A DNA stretch of 43,660 nucleotides, taken from contig JAUYSH010000021.1 of NCBI GenBank assembly GCA_030696455.1, positions 1-43,660 of the forward strand, given 5' to 3'. The translations under genes were made by a program, and so were the position numbers. The notes below the pieces were generated by a model. That model was not told where the DNA came from. It was given only the letters and a program-made list of their open reading frames with translations, and did no database searches. The stretch is from Elusimicrobiota bacterium. Lineage in GTDB: Bacteria; Elusimicrobiota; Elusimicrobia; UBA1565; UBA9628. Of the stretch, positions 7,665 through 14,656 are shown one piece after another (position 1 is the first letter of the stretch; the number at the start of each line of letters is the position of its first letter).

Positions 7665-8360
7665 ATGAACAAGAAACTCCTCCCCCTCCTCGCCGTCGCC
7701 GCCGCCTTCGCTCTCGCCGCCTGCGACAAGAAGGGCGAAGCCGAAGCTCCGGCCGCGCCCGCCGCCGCCCCGGCCCAGACCATGCCTGCCGCCGCCGCGA
7801 ACCCCGCCCTGCTCTCCCCCGAAAAGGCCGTCGAGAAGGCTCCGGAGACGTTCAAGGTCAAGCTCGCCACCACGAAGGGCGACCTGGTCGTCGAGGTCAA
7901 CCGCGCCTGGTCTCCCAACGGGGCCGACCGCTTCTATAATCTCGTCAAGCTCGGCTTCTACGACGACACCGCCTTCTTCCGCATCGTCAACGGCTTCATG
8001 GCGCAGATCGGCATCCACGGCGACCCCACGGTCATGGCGAAGTGGCGCACGGCCAACATCATGGACGACCAGCCCGCCGGCCAGTCCAACAAGCCCGGCT
8101 ACGTGACCTTCGCCAAGACCGGCGCGCCCAACAGCCGCTCGACGCAGATCTTCTTCAACTTCGGCGACAACTCCTTCCTCGACGGCCAGGGCTTCACGCC
8201 CTTCGGCAAGGTCGTCGACGGCTCCCCGGTGCTGGGCGCGCTGAACCTCGAGTACGGAGAGTCCCCCGACCAGGGCGCCATCCAGTCCAGCGGAAACGCC
8301 TACCTGAAGGCGAGCTTCCCGCGCCTGGACTACATCAAGACCGCTCGCATCGTTCCCTAG
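7665..8360 (+). CDS. Cyclophilin-type peptidyl-prolyl isomerase, lipoprotein
   Basis: 231 aa. Residues 1-19 are a lipoprotein signal peptide with lipobox LAAC and lipidated Cys at 20. An Ala/Pro-rich tether follows to about residue 60, then a bacterial cyclophilin domain (about 63-230) with FFRIVNGFMAQ and STQIFFNFGDN in place of the FHRVI and GSQFFIT motifs. It should catalyse proline isomerisation of envelope proteins from a membrane anchor, since D21-K22 after the Cys gives no unambiguous sorting signal outside E. coli. The domain is divergent from the cytoplasmic-type cyclophilin at 11323-11823. The start is fixed by the signal peptide and by TAGACT 7 bases upstream. Confidence 0.93.
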   Translation: MNKKLLPLLAVAAAFALAACDKKGEAEAPAAPAAAPAQTMPAAAANPALLSPEKAVEKAPETFKVKLATTKGDLVVEVNRAWSPNGADRFYNLVKLGFYDDTAFFRIVNGFMAQIGIHGDPTVMAKWRTANIMDDQPAGQSNKPGYVTFAKTGAPNSRSTQIFFNFGDNSFLDGQGFTPFGKVVDGSPVLGALNLEYGESPDQGAIQSSGNAYLKASFPRLDYIKTARIVP

Positions 8361-8394
8361 CCCCTCGCGGCGCGCGCCCGGACCTTCCATAACG

Positions 8395-8422
8395 AGCTAA
8401 TCTGTTAAAATGCAGATTAGCT
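8395..8422 (+). promoter_or_regulatory. Perfect 10-bp inverted repeat around a -10 box (probable operator)
   Basis: AGCTAATCTG (8395-8404) and its exact complement CAGATTAGCT (8413-8422) flank eight bases that hold most of TAAAAT (8406-8411). A GGGAG Shine-Dalgarno site (8430-8434) then precedes the ATG at 8442 by 7 bases. The symmetric arms around a -10 box look like a dimeric repressor site for the aldehyde dehydrogenase operon. The tail after the hairpin (TTGTTACG) is too poor in T for a convincing terminator of the upstream gene, though that is the alternative. Confidence 0.55.
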
Positions 8423-8441
8423 TTGTTACGGGAGCGCCTCC

Positions 8442-9932
8442 ATGAAAACCTCGGTCAAGAGTTCCGTCAAGACGTACGAGATGCTCATCAACGGAAAGTT
8501 CGTGAAGGCCCGCAACGGCGGCGTGCGCGACATCCTCGACCCCGCCAGCGGCGAGCTCCTCGCCGTCGTGCCCGAGGCCGGCCGCGCCGACGTGAAGCTC
8601 GCCGTCGAGGCCGCCCGGAAGGCCTTCGACGAGGGCCCCTGGCGCAAGACCACCGCGCAGGACCGCGGCAAGCTCCTCTTCAAGATCGGCGACCTGATCC
8701 GCGCGAACGCCAAGGCGCTCGCCGAGCTCGAGGTCCGAAACATGGGCAAGCCGCTGGCCGAGGCCGAGTACGACGTCGCCGACGCGGCGAACTGCTTCGA
8801 GTTCTACGGCGGCCTGGCCACGAAGATCCACGGCGAGACGATGTCGGTGCCCGCGAACTCGATGAGCTTCGTCGTGCGCGAGCCCATCGGCGTCTGCGGC
8901 CAGATCATCCCGTGGAACTACCCTCTCCTGATGTCGGCGTGGAAGATCGCCCCCGCGCTGGCCTCGGGCTGCACCGTCGTCCTCAAGCCCTCGGAGCTGA
9001 CCCCGCTGACCGCCCTCTTCCTCGCCCGCCTGATGCACGAGGCGGGCGCGCCCGCGGGCGTCGTCAACGTCGTCTCCGGCCCCGGCGCGGGCGCCGGCGA
9101 GGAATTGGCCGAGAGCCCCCTCGTCGACAAGCTCGCCTTCACCGGCGGCACCGCGACCGGCCGCAAGATCGCGCTCGCGGCCGTGGGCAACCTCAAGAAG
9201 CTCACCCTCGAGCTCGGCGGCAAGAACCCCAACATCGTGTTCGCCGACGCCGATTTCGACTCCGCCGTGGACGGCGCGCTGTTCGCCGCCTTCGCCAACC
9301 AGGGCGAGGTCTGCTCCGCGGGCTCGCGCCTGCTCGTCGAGAAATCCATCAAGAAGCGCTTCGTGGCGGCCATGCTCGCCAAGATACCGCGGATCAAGCT
9401 CGGCCACGGCCTGGGCGCGGGCGTCAAGATGGGTCCGCTCGTCTCCGCCGCGCACCGCGACAAGGTCGAGGCCATGATCAAGGCCGGCGTCCACGAGGGC
9501 GCCAAGCTCGTCTGCGGCGGCGGCCGCCCCAAGGGCGCCGAATTCGCGAAGGGCTTCTTCCTCGAGCCGACGATCTTCGACGAGGTGAAGCCGACGATGC
9601 GCATCGCCCGCGAGGAGATCTTCGGGCCGGTGCTGTCCGTCCTCGAGTTCAAGGACGAGGCGGAGGCGATCCGCCTCGCCAACGACACGGAGTACGGCCT
9701 GGCGGCGGGCGTGTGGACGTTAAATGTGAATAAAGGAATCAGGGTGCTCAAGGAATTGCGGGCCGGCATCACCTGGCTGAACACCTACCACCCCACCTTC
9801 AACGAGATGCCCTGGGGCGGGTATAAGCAAAGCGGCAACGGAAGAGAACTCGGGCTGTACGGCATCCAAGCCTACCTGGAAACCAAACAGATCAACATCA
9901 ATCTCGACGAGGCTCCCCTTGGCTGGTACTAA
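8442..9932 (+). CDS. NAD(P)+-dependent aldehyde dehydrogenase
   Basis: 496 aa, the usual length of the ALDH superfamily. The N-terminal part has the PWNYP motif, then the general base E257 (LELGGK) and the catalytic Cys C291 (NQGEVCSAGSR). The GQxxCSAGSR context resembles betaine-aldehyde, gamma-aminobutyraldehyde and related amino-aldehyde dehydrogenases. With the aminotransferase starting one base after its stop, an amino-aldehyde or semialdehyde is the likely substrate. Translation is Shine-Dalgarno driven (GGGAG, 7-base spacing), unlike most first genes here. Codon choice becomes more AT-rich from about 9720 onward, and this continues into the next gene. Confidence 0.95.
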   Translation: MKTSVKSSVKTYEMLINGKFVKARNGGVRDILDPASGELLAVVPEAGRADVKLAVEAARKAFDEGPWRKTTAQDRGKLLFKIGDLIRANAKALAELEVRNMGKPLAEAEYDVADAANCFEFYGGLATKIHGETMSVPANSMSFVVREPIGVCGQIIPWNYPLLMSAWKIAPALASGCTVVLKPSELTPLTALFLARLMHEAGAPAGVVNVVSGPGAGAGEELAESPLVDKLAFTGGTATGRKIALAAVGNLKKLTLELGGKNPNIVFADADFDSAVDGALFAAFANQGEVCSAGSRLLVEKSIKKRFVAAMLAKIPRIKLGHGLGAGVKMGPLVSAAHRDKVEAMIKAGVHEGAKLVCGGGRPKGAEFAKGFFLEPTIFDEVKPTMRIAREEIFGPVLSVLEFKDEAEAIRLANDTEYGLAAGVWTLNVNKGIRVLKELRAGITWLNTYHPTFNEMPWGGYKQSGNGRELGLYGIQAYLETKQININLDEAPLGWY

Positions 9933-9933
9933 G

Positions 9934-11244
9934 ATGAAGAGCATCGTCCTCAAGACCGCGATTCCCGGGCCGAAAAGCGTCGCGCTGATGGCGCGGCGCA
10001 GGGCGGCCGTCGCGCGGGGACCGTTCCACGGGACCCCCGTCTTCGTGGATCACGCCCATGGCGCTTTGATCACGGACGTCGACGGCAACGTGCTGATAGA
10101 CCTCGCGGCGGGGATCGGCGTGGTGAATGCCGGCCACACGCCGGAGGCGCTCGTGGACGCCATAGCGGCGCAGGCGGGGAGGCTCATACATGGGAGCTTC
10201 AACGTGACGCCTTATGAGGGGTATGTCGCGCTTTGCGAGAAGCTCAACGGCCTCGCTCCTGGGAAGTTCGCGAAGAAATCGTTTTTGGCCAACAGCGGCG
10301 CGGAAGCGGTGGAGAATTCGATAAAAATCGCTCGCGCTCATACGGGCCGACCGTCCGTCATCGCCTTTGAACATGCATTTCATGGACGGACCTACATGGC
10401 GATGACGTTGACGGCTAAAGAGAAGCCCTATAAAACGGGCTTTGCGCCGTTTAACGGCAACGTATTGAGGGCTCCTTATCCCTACCCTTATCAGGGAGTG
10501 AGCGCTGAAGCTGCCTTCGCCGCTTTCACCGACCTTGCGGCGAAGGGTACGGCGAAAGACATAGCGGCGGTCATCATAGAACCCGTTCTTGGCGAGGGCG
10601 GATTCATACCGGCGCCGAAAGAGTTTCTGGCGAAACTTTCCGCCTTCTGCACGATCAACGGAATAGTGCTTATTGCAGACGAAATCCAATCCGGCTTTGG
10701 CCGCACTGGAACCTCATTTGCGTCCGAACAACTCGATTTCGCCCCCGACCTGATTCTAAGCGCCAAAGGACTGGGCGGAGGCATGCCCATCTCCGCGGTG
10801 ACGGGACGCGCGGAGATCATGGACGCGCCTATCGAGGGCGGCATCGGCGGCACGTTCGGGGGCAACCCGGTCGCGGTCGCCTCGGCGCTGGCGGTCATCG
10901 AGCTGATGAGCGACCCGGCGTTCCTGCCGCGGGCCTCGGCGCTCGGGCGGTCCGTGCTCCAGACCCTGTCGGCGTGGAAGGAGAAATATCCGGTCATCGG
11001 CGACGTGCGCGGCCTCGGGCCGATGCTCGCCCTCGAGCTGGTCAAGGACCCCGCCTCGAAGGACCCTTACGCCGACAGCGCGAAGCAATTAGTGAAGCAC
11101 TGCTACGAGCGCGGCGTCGTCCTCATGACCGCCGGCTCCTACGGCAATTGCGTGCGATTCCTCTTCCCTCTCGTCATCACCGACGAGCAGCTGGCCGAGG
11201 CGTTCGAGGTCGTCGAGGACGGACTCAAGTCCCTCAAGCCGTAG
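9934..11244 (+). CDS. Class III (omega) aminotransferase, GABA/lysine/ornithine type
   Basis: 436 aa from ATG 9934. PLP residues are visible: D249 (IADEIQSGFGRTG) and the Schiff-base Lys K278 (SAKGLGGGMP); NSGAEAVENSIKIAR marks the cofactor phosphate loop. The closest pattern is the 4-aminobutyrate/acetylornithine/lysine 6-aminotransferase group, moving an omega-amino group to 2-oxoglutarate. A TTG at 9919 overlapping the aldehyde dehydrogenase is possible, but the ATG one base after that stop fits termination-reinitiation. The first two thirds (to about 10790) use noticeably more A/T-ending codons than the last third or the neighbouring genes, suggesting a mosaic origin. Confidence 0.93.
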   Translation: MKSIVLKTAIPGPKSVALMARRRAAVARGPFHGTPVFVDHAHGALITDVDGNVLIDLAAGIGVVNAGHTPEALVDAIAAQAGRLIHGSFNVTPYEGYVALCEKLNGLAPGKFAKKSFLANSGAEAVENSIKIARAHTGRPSVIAFEHAFHGRTYMAMTLTAKEKPYKTGFAPFNGNVLRAPYPYPYQGVSAEAAFAAFTDLAAKGTAKDIAAVIIEPVLGEGGFIPAPKEFLAKLSAFCTINGIVLIADEIQSGFGRTGTSFASEQLDFAPDLILSAKGLGGGMPISAVTGRAEIMDAPIEGGIGGTFGGNPVAVASALAVIELMSDPAFLPRASALGRSVLQTLSAWKEKYPVIGDVRGLGPMLALELVKDPASKDPYADSAKQLVKHCYERGVVLMTAGSYGNCVRFLFPLVITDEQLAEAFEVVEDGLKSLKP

Positions 11245-11253
11245 CCGTTTAGC

Positions 11254-11299
11254 CCGGAAAAGTCATCCCCCGCGCCTCCAGCGCTGGAGGCCGGGGGAT
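11254..11299 (-). terminator. Strong hairpin between convergent genes, probable terminator
   Basis: The outer arms ATCCCCC/GGGGGAT and the inner palindrome GCCTCCAGC/GCTGGAGGC (11265-11299) form a long GC-rich stem in the 78-base gap. Read on the minus strand it is followed by GACTTTTCC, a short T tract, so it best serves the cyclophilin operon ending at 11323. It may also block read-through from the aminotransferase. Confidence 0.55.
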
Positions 11300-11322
11300 A
11301 ATCATGCCGCCTCTCGACGGTC

Positions 11323-11823
11323 CTATTTCTTAAGCGGCTGGACGAGCTTGACCTTCTCCATCTTGACCGGCGTATTGGGCCGGTCGCCGCCGTCGCGCGG
11401 GGAATCCCCGATCTTGACGACGACGTCCTGGCCCTCGATCACCTGGCCGAAGATCGCGTGGCGGTTGTCGAGGTGGGGCGTGGCGGCCAAGGTGATGAAG
11501 AACTGGGAGCCGCCGGTGTCGGGGCCCGCGTTCGCCATGGAGAGGATGCCCGCCTTGGAGTGCTTGAGCTTGGGGTGGAACTCGTCGAGGATGGTCCAGC
11601 CCGGGCCGCCGCGGCCGGTGCCCGTCGGGTCGCCGGTCTGAACCATGAACTTGGGGATCACGCGGTGGAAGAGCACGCCGTCGTAATAGCCCTTCTCGAC
11701 GAGCTTGAGGAAGTTCGCGACGGTATCGGGGGCTTCCTTGGGGAACAGCTCCACGGCGACCTTGCCCAGCGTGGTCGCGATCTCGACGACGGGATTGTCC
11801 GTCTTGTAAGGGCGTTCGCTCAT
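11323..11823 (-). CDS. Cyclophilin-type peptidyl-prolyl cis-trans isomerase, cytoplasmic
   Basis: 166 aa with no signal peptide. The canonical active-site motifs are intact: LFHRVIPKFMVQTGDPTGTG and GSQFFITLA, followed by LDNRHAIFGQV. It catalyses prolyl cis-trans isomerisation in the cytoplasm. It is the last gene of the epimerase-rfbB-tdk-cyclophilin run; a strong Shine-Dalgarno site (AGGAGA) lies 4 bases before the ATG at 11823, in the 8-base gap after tdk, typical for an internal gene here that does not overlap its neighbour. Confidence 0.96.
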   Translation of the reverse strand: MSERPYKTDNPVVEIATTLGKVAVELFPKEAPDTVANFLKLVEKGYYDGVLFHRVIPKFMVQTGDPTGTGRGGPGWTILDEFHPKLKHSKAGILSMANAGPDTGGSQFFITLAATPHLDNRHAIFGQVIEGQDVVVKIGDSPRDGGDRPNTPVKMEKVKLVQPLKK

Positions 11824-11831
11824 ATCATCTC

Positions 11832-12428
11832 CTAACGTTTAAAGCAGCGACGGCAGCGGGCTTCGTATTTGTCGGACGCGCCGACCTCGACGACCTTGCG
11901 GCCGCCGGACAGGCGCTGGGAACGGTTCGCGGGGTTGCCGCACAGCATGCAGATGGCGAGGTTCTTCGTGACGAACTCCGACAGCGCCATCAGGCGCGCG
12001 GTCGTCTCGAAGGGCTCGCCGCGGAAGTCCTGGTCGAGCCCGGCCACGATGACGCGGCGGCCCTCGCCGGCGAGCTTCTCGCAGACCCCGATGATGTCGG
12101 CGTCGAAGAACTGGACCTCGTCGATGCCGACGACCTGGGTGTCCGAGGATATCTTCTTGAGTATGTCCTTGGCCTTGGCGACGGCGATCGAGGGCGTCTT
12201 GACCAGGTCATGGGAGACGATGTGGTCCTTCGCGTAGCGCACGTCGAGCGCGGAGTTGAACACCTGCACCTTCTGGCGCGCGATCTGGGCCAGGCGCAGT
12301 CGCCGGATGAGCTCCTGGGTCTTGCCGGAGAACATCGAGCCGACGACGATCTCCATCCAGCCGCCGTGGCTCCAGGACATCGGCGCGGCGGGGCGGTGTC
12401 CATTGACGACGCTTTTCTTCCGGCTCAT
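11832..12428 (-). CDS. tdk: Thymidine kinase (type II)
   Basis: 198 aa. The P-loop is GSMFSGKTQ, the Walker-B-like lid is DEVQFFD, and the C-terminal structural zinc site has CMLC and CRRC pairs. It phosphorylates thymidine to dTMP for salvage. The ATG at 12426-12428 overlaps the rfbB TGA by four bases; it gives a polar ~23-residue N-terminal tail before the usual start of the fold. Its place directly behind a dTDP-glucose 4,6-dehydratase is suggestive, because dTMP feeds dTTP and dTDP-sugars, but co-location may be accidental. Confidence 0.95.
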   Translation of the reverse strand: MSRKKSVVNGHRPAAPMSWSHGGWMEIVVGSMFSGKTQELIRRLRLAQIARQKVQVFNSALDVRYAKDHIVSHDLVKTPSIAVAKAKDILKKISSDTQVVGIDEVQFFDADIIGVCEKLAGEGRRVIVAGLDQDFRGEPFETTARLMALSEFVTKNLAICMLCGNPANRSQRLSGGRKVVEVGASDKYEARCRRCFKR

Positions 12429-13411
12429 TTCTTGTAAGCCTTCTTGACGTAAGCGCGGTAGCCGCCCGCGACCTTCAGCGGCCGCCACCAGGCCTCGTGG
12501 TTCATGTACCAGGCGATGGTCTGCGCCAGGCCGCGCTCGAAGTCATACTCATGCTTGAAGCCCAGGCGCTTGAGCTTGGAGCAGTCGAGGGCGTAGCGCC
12601 GGTCGTGGCCCTTGCGGTCCTCGACGCGCGTCACCAATCCGTTCGGCTTCTTCATGAGACGCAAGACTTTCCGTATGAGTTCTTTATTTTGGCAGGTGTA
12701 GGAGCCGCCGATGTTGTAGACCTCCCCGAGCGTTCCCTTTTCCAGAACCGTCAGAATCGCCCGCGCGTGATCCCTCACATGCAGCCAGTCGCGCACCTGC
12801 TTGCCGTCGCCGTACTGCGGGAAGGGCTTGTCCTCCATGAAGTTGGTGATCATGAGGGGCAGGGCCTTCTCGGGGTACTGGTACGGGCCGTAGTTGTTGG
12901 ACGCGCGCGTCGTGATCACGGGCGCTTTGTGGGTCACGAAATAGGAGCGGACCAGGAGGTCCGAGGCCGCCTTCGACGCGGCGTACGGGCTGTTGGGCTC
13001 GAGGTGGTCGCCTTCTTTGGAGTAACCCTTCGGGATGGAGCCGTACACCTCGTCGGTGGAAACGTGCAGGAAGCGCTTGACCTTATGCCGCAGCGCCGCG
13101 TCGAGCAGGACCTGCGTGCCCAGTACGTTGGTCTTGAGGAACGCGCCGGCGTCGAGGATGGAGCGGTCCACGTGCGTTTCGGCGGCGAAGTGGACGACGT
13201 AATCGGAGCCCTTCATCGCCGCGTCCACGGCCTTGGCGTCGCAGATGTCCTTTTTGACGGTCAGAACCTTCAGGCCGGCCAGATTGGCGGGGTTGCCCGC
13301 GTACGTCTGCTTGTCGAGGTTGACGATCTTCCAGGCCGGGCGCGCCTTGACGAGGTGGCGGATGAAATTCGAGCCGATGAAGCCCAGGCCGCCGGTGACG
13401 AGGACCTTCAC
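12425..13411 (-). CDS. rfbB: dTDP-glucose 4,6-dehydratase
   Basis: 328 aa extended short-chain dehydrogenase. It has the NAD motif GGLGFIG (7-13), the active-site VSTDEVYGS (Thr-Asp-Glu triad of the dehydratases) and YAASK catalytic Tyr/Lys. It converts dTDP-glucose to dTDP-4-keto-6-deoxyglucose, the entry to rhamnose and other deoxysugars of surface glycans. The other rml genes (A, C, D) are not in this window, though the cupin at 37182-37580 may act on a related sugar. The start is GTG, sharing GTGA with the stop of the epimerase gene upstream. Confidence 0.95.
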   Translation of the reverse strand: MKVLVTGGLGFIGSNFIRHLVKARPAWKIVNLDKQTYAGNPANLAGLKVLTVKKDICDAKAVDAAMKGSDYVVHFAAETHVDRSILDAGAFLKTNVLGTQVLLDAALRHKVKRFLHVSTDEVYGSIPKGYSKEGDHLEPNSPYAASKAASDLLVRSYFVTHKAPVITTRASNNYGPYQYPEKALPLMITNFMEDKPFPQYGDGKQVRDWLHVRDHARAILTVLEKGTLGEVYNIGGSYTCQNKELIRKVLRLMKKPNGLVTRVEDRKGHDRRYALDCSKLKRLGFKHEYDFERGLAQTIAWYMNHEAWWRPLKVAGGYRAYVKKAYKK

Positions 13412-14415
13412 GCTCCGCTCCGCTTCGCGTGATTTCCCTTCATAAGCGGCTTTATCCCGTGCTTGCGCGGGAAGTATTCATCGACGAAGTAGTTCCAGGT
13501 GTCGCGCAGGCCGTCGTCGAAGCCGACGACGGGCTTATAGCCGAGGCCGCGGCGGATCTTGCGGTTGTCGGCCCACGTGCGGCGCACGTCGCCGCCGCGC
13601 ATCGGATGGTGCCGGCGCTGCAGCTTGCGGCCGATGAGCTTCTCGATGCCCTCGACCACGTCGAGGAGGCTGTAGGTCTCGGAGTTGGCCACGTTGTAGA
13701 CCTCGCCGGAGGTCGACTTCGGGCCCTTCGCGGCCAACAGGTTCGCGCGGACCACGTTGGCGACGAAGGTGAAGTCGCGGGACTGCTTGCCGTCCCAGTG
13801 CACGTCGAGCGGGACGCCGAGGTAGGCCTGCTCCATGAACTTGGGGATGACGGCCGAGTACATCGACTCCGGGTCCTGGCGCGGGCCGAACACGTTGAAG
13901 TAGCGCAGGGAGACGGTCTCGAGGCCGAAGGACTTGGCGAACACGATGGCGTAGTGCTCGGCGGCGAGCTTGGAGACGGCGTAAGGCGACATCGGCTGCT
14001 CCCTCATGTCCTCGCGCTGCGGGAACACCTTGCAGTTGCCGTACGCGGAGCTCGAGGAGGCGTACACGAAGCGCCTGACCTTGGCGTCGCGCGCGGCGAC
14101 GAGCATGTTCAAGGTGCCGGTGACGTTGGCCTCGTTGGACGGCTGGGGCCGGTCCATGGACTTCGGCACCGAGCGGATGGCCGCCTGATGCAGGACGTAG
14201 GCGACGCCCTTGCAGGCCTTCGCGCAGTCCGCCGGGCGGGTGATGTCCCCCTTCTGGAAGTCGATCTTCGAGCGCACCGCGGCGAGCTTGTCGAGGAGGC
14301 CCGTGGAGAGGTTGTCGATGACGCGGACGCGCTCCCCGCGGCGCACGAGCTCCGCGACGATGTGCGAGCCGATGAAGCCGGCGCCGCCGGTGACGAGCCA
14401 GAGGGGTTTATTCAT
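13408..14415 (-). CDS. UDP-N-acetylhexosamine 4-epimerase-like enzyme (WbpP type)
   Basis: 335 aa from ATG 14415. Extended SDR fold: GGAGFIG near the N-terminus, SSSSAYGN and catalytic YAVSK. The run SVPKSMDRPQPSNEANVTG and the RYFNVFGPRQDP segment match WbpP-like UDP-GlcNAc 4-epimerases better than GalE. It supplies UDP-GalNAc or a related sugar for O-antigen or capsule. It heads the operon. An ATG four codons upstream (14427) would overlap the TAATAT box at 14426-14431, so I prefer the inner start. Confidence 0.88.
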   Translation of the reverse strand: MNKPLWLVTGGAGFIGSHIVAELVRRGERVRVIDNLSTGLLDKLAAVRSKIDFQKGDITRPADCAKACKGVAYVLHQAAIRSVPKSMDRPQPSNEANVTGTLNMLVAARDAKVRRFVYASSSSAYGNCKVFPQREDMREQPMSPYAVSKLAAEHYAIVFAKSFGLETVSLRYFNVFGPRQDPESMYSAVIPKFMEQAYLGVPLDVHWDGKQSRDFTFVANVVRANLLAAKGPKSTSGEVYNVANSETYSLLDVVEGIEKLIGRKLQRRHHPMRGGDVRRTWADNRKIRRGLGYKPVVGFDDGLRDTWNYFVDEYFPRKHGIKPLMKGNHAKRSGA

Positions 14416-14425
14416 GTTGAAAGCC

Positions 14426-14431
14426 ATATTA
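14426..14431 (-). promoter_or_regulatory. Probable -10 box of the epimerase-rfbB-tdk operon
   Basis: TAATAT on the minus strand, 10 bases before the preferred ATG at 14415. It overlaps the alternative ATG at 14427, which argues against that start. Confidence 0.35.
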
Positions 14432-14458
14432 GCATTTCGCTGTTTGGCGGATGTTTGG

Positions 14459-14487
14459 TTGTCCGAACCCGCACCCCCTGCTATCCT
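14459..14487 (+). promoter_or_regulatory. Full -35/-10 promoter of a small RNA
   Basis: TTGTCC (14459-14464), a spacer of exactly 17 bases, and TATCCT (14482-14487), each matching 4 of 6 consensus positions. Nothing protein-coding on the plus strand lies downstream before the terminator at 14555-14590. Confidence 0.5.
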
Positions 14488-14493
14488 CGAATG

Positions 14494-14590
14494 GACGGAT
14501 GAAAGGAGGACACGCTATCGAAAGAGCCTGACGTTCGGATTCGGCGCGTTTCACGGGGCTCCCTGTTCTCGGCGGGGAGCCCCTCTTTTA
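14494..14590 (+). ncRNA. Candidate small RNA, about 97 nt
   Basis: The region lies between the -10 box at 14482 and a textbook terminator ending at 14590, in a gap between two minus-strand genes. No ORF longer than 10 codons is present: ATG 14499 opens a 10-residue frame ending at 14531. An AGGAGG (14504-14509) matches the anti-Shine-Dalgarno of 16S rRNA but has no start codon at the right distance. It does not match 4.5S, 6S or tmRNA that I can recognise. A leader-peptide attenuator is unlikely because the next gene lies on the other strand. Confidence 0.45.
14555..14590 (+). terminator. Rho-independent terminator of the small RNA
   Basis: A perfect 9-bp stem GGGGCTCCC/GGGAGCCCC (14555-14563 with 14575-14583), an 11-base loop and the T-rich tail TCTTTTA. 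There is no T tract on the minus strand, so the terminator points to plus-strand transcription. Confidence 0.8.
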
Positions 14591-14648
14591 TGGTGTCAGG
14601 CATATCGTTCTTTGCATAGTTATGCAAAGAACGATATGCCTGACACCA
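14591..14648. repeat. Perfect palindrome with 28-bp arms and a 2-bp centre
   Basis: 14591-14618 is the exact reverse complement of 14621-14648, separated by GT. It starts at the base after the small-RNA terminator and ends 8 bases before the lptD stop. The outer arms read TGGTGTCAGGCA and TGCCTGACACCA, resembling the ends of a miniature mobile or REP-like element. It is less GC-rich than its surroundings and has no T tail. Confidence 0.9.
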
Positions 14649-14656
14649 ATGGTCTC

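Noticed and set aside
14499-14531. Ten-codon leader peptide with downstream attenuator
   Set aside because: No plus-strand gene follows the terminator, so there is nothing to attenuate; a stand-alone small RNA fits better.
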